Assembly: GCF_003205875.1 (NCBI RefSeq) | Contig: NZ_PUBZ01000109.1 | Span: 1 to 42,307 of the forward strand | Origin: Herpetosiphon llansteffanensis | Lineage (GTDB): Bacteria; Chloroflexota; Chloroflexia; Chloroflexales; Herpetosiphonaceae | Direction of reading: 5' to 3' | DNA length: 42,307 bases | Shown here: in pieces, positions 42,274-42,307 of the stretch | Position numbering within the stretch: position 1 is the first letter of the stretch | Layout of the letters: each line of letters begins with the position of its first letter | Made by a program: the position numbers and the translations under genes | Notes under the pieces: generated by a model | Told to the model about the DNA's origin: nothing | The model's database searches: none | The model's input: the letters and a program-made list of their open reading frames with translations, nothing else

Positions 42274-42307
42274 ATGCCGTTCCATGCTAGTTTAGCCGAT
42301 TGGGAAG
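42274..42307 (+). CDS. Start of a gene cut by the window edge
   Basis: An ATG with GAGGA five bases upstream opens MPFHASLADWE and runs off the end. A TATACT box lies about 38 bases upstream. Too short to name a product. Confidence 0.5.
   Translation, partial: MPFHASLADWE

Overview
The window looks like chromosome of a filamentous gliding Chloroflexota bacterium, most likely Herpetosiphon or a close relative. This is inferred from recalled family resemblance: a Chloroflexus-like malate dehydrogenase, a roadblock/LC7 protein, many signalling proteins, roughly even base composition, and intergenic spaces full of short reiterated CACGAAG and C-rich hairpin repeats. I could run no database search. 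No tRNA, rRNA, IS element, prophage or CRISPR array was seen.

Left part (1-7445): a zinc alcohol dehydrogenase divergent from an AraC-type regulator; a small TPR membrane protein behind the terminator of malate dehydrogenase; a biotin carboxylase-BCCP fusion preceded by a small epsilon-like subunit with an almost perfect, leaderless promoter; and a TspO-like membrane protein.

Signalling operon (7525-14762, perhaps from 17012, minus strand): a class I amidotransferase-like hydrolase, glutamate racemase, a VWA protein, a PP2C phosphatase fused to a zinc-ribbon-bearing pseudokinase, and two more VWA proteins. A triple-GAF diguanylate cyclase lies just upstream. VWA plus PP2C plus kinase-like domain recalls the TerY-P triads of tellurium-resistance-type stress systems, here joined to a cell-wall enzyme.

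Middle (17373-22639): MgtE magnesium transporter with a 21-codon upstream ORF, a palindromic hairpin and a 10-codon trailing ORF before its terminator; two exported or membrane proteins; an aldo/keto reductase; an HNH endonuclease coupled to a lone receiver domain.

Repeat-protein module (22848-28687): a protein of about 1819 residues with TPRs at both ends and a very acidic centre built from PFSLxDLGLSxEEIAxL motifs, including nine near-identical 52-residue units. It overlaps a roadblock/LC7 gene by a TAATG junction and has its own promoter. This is the most striking protein in the window and may belong to a polarity or gliding system, though that is inference.

Right part (28835-42307): nucleoside diphosphate kinase, a GT39-type membrane glycosyltransferase, an unknown gene next to ssb, a PucR-type regulator, an unknown gene, a probable dual-OB protein followed at once by a class III adenylate cyclase with a zinc-finger linker, and a GT4 glycosyltransferase followed by a transmembrane Ser/Thr kinase with a duplicated external domain. 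A new gene starts at the right edge. Several starts were moved inward from the longest open frame because a Shine-Dalgarno sequence or promoter fixed them.
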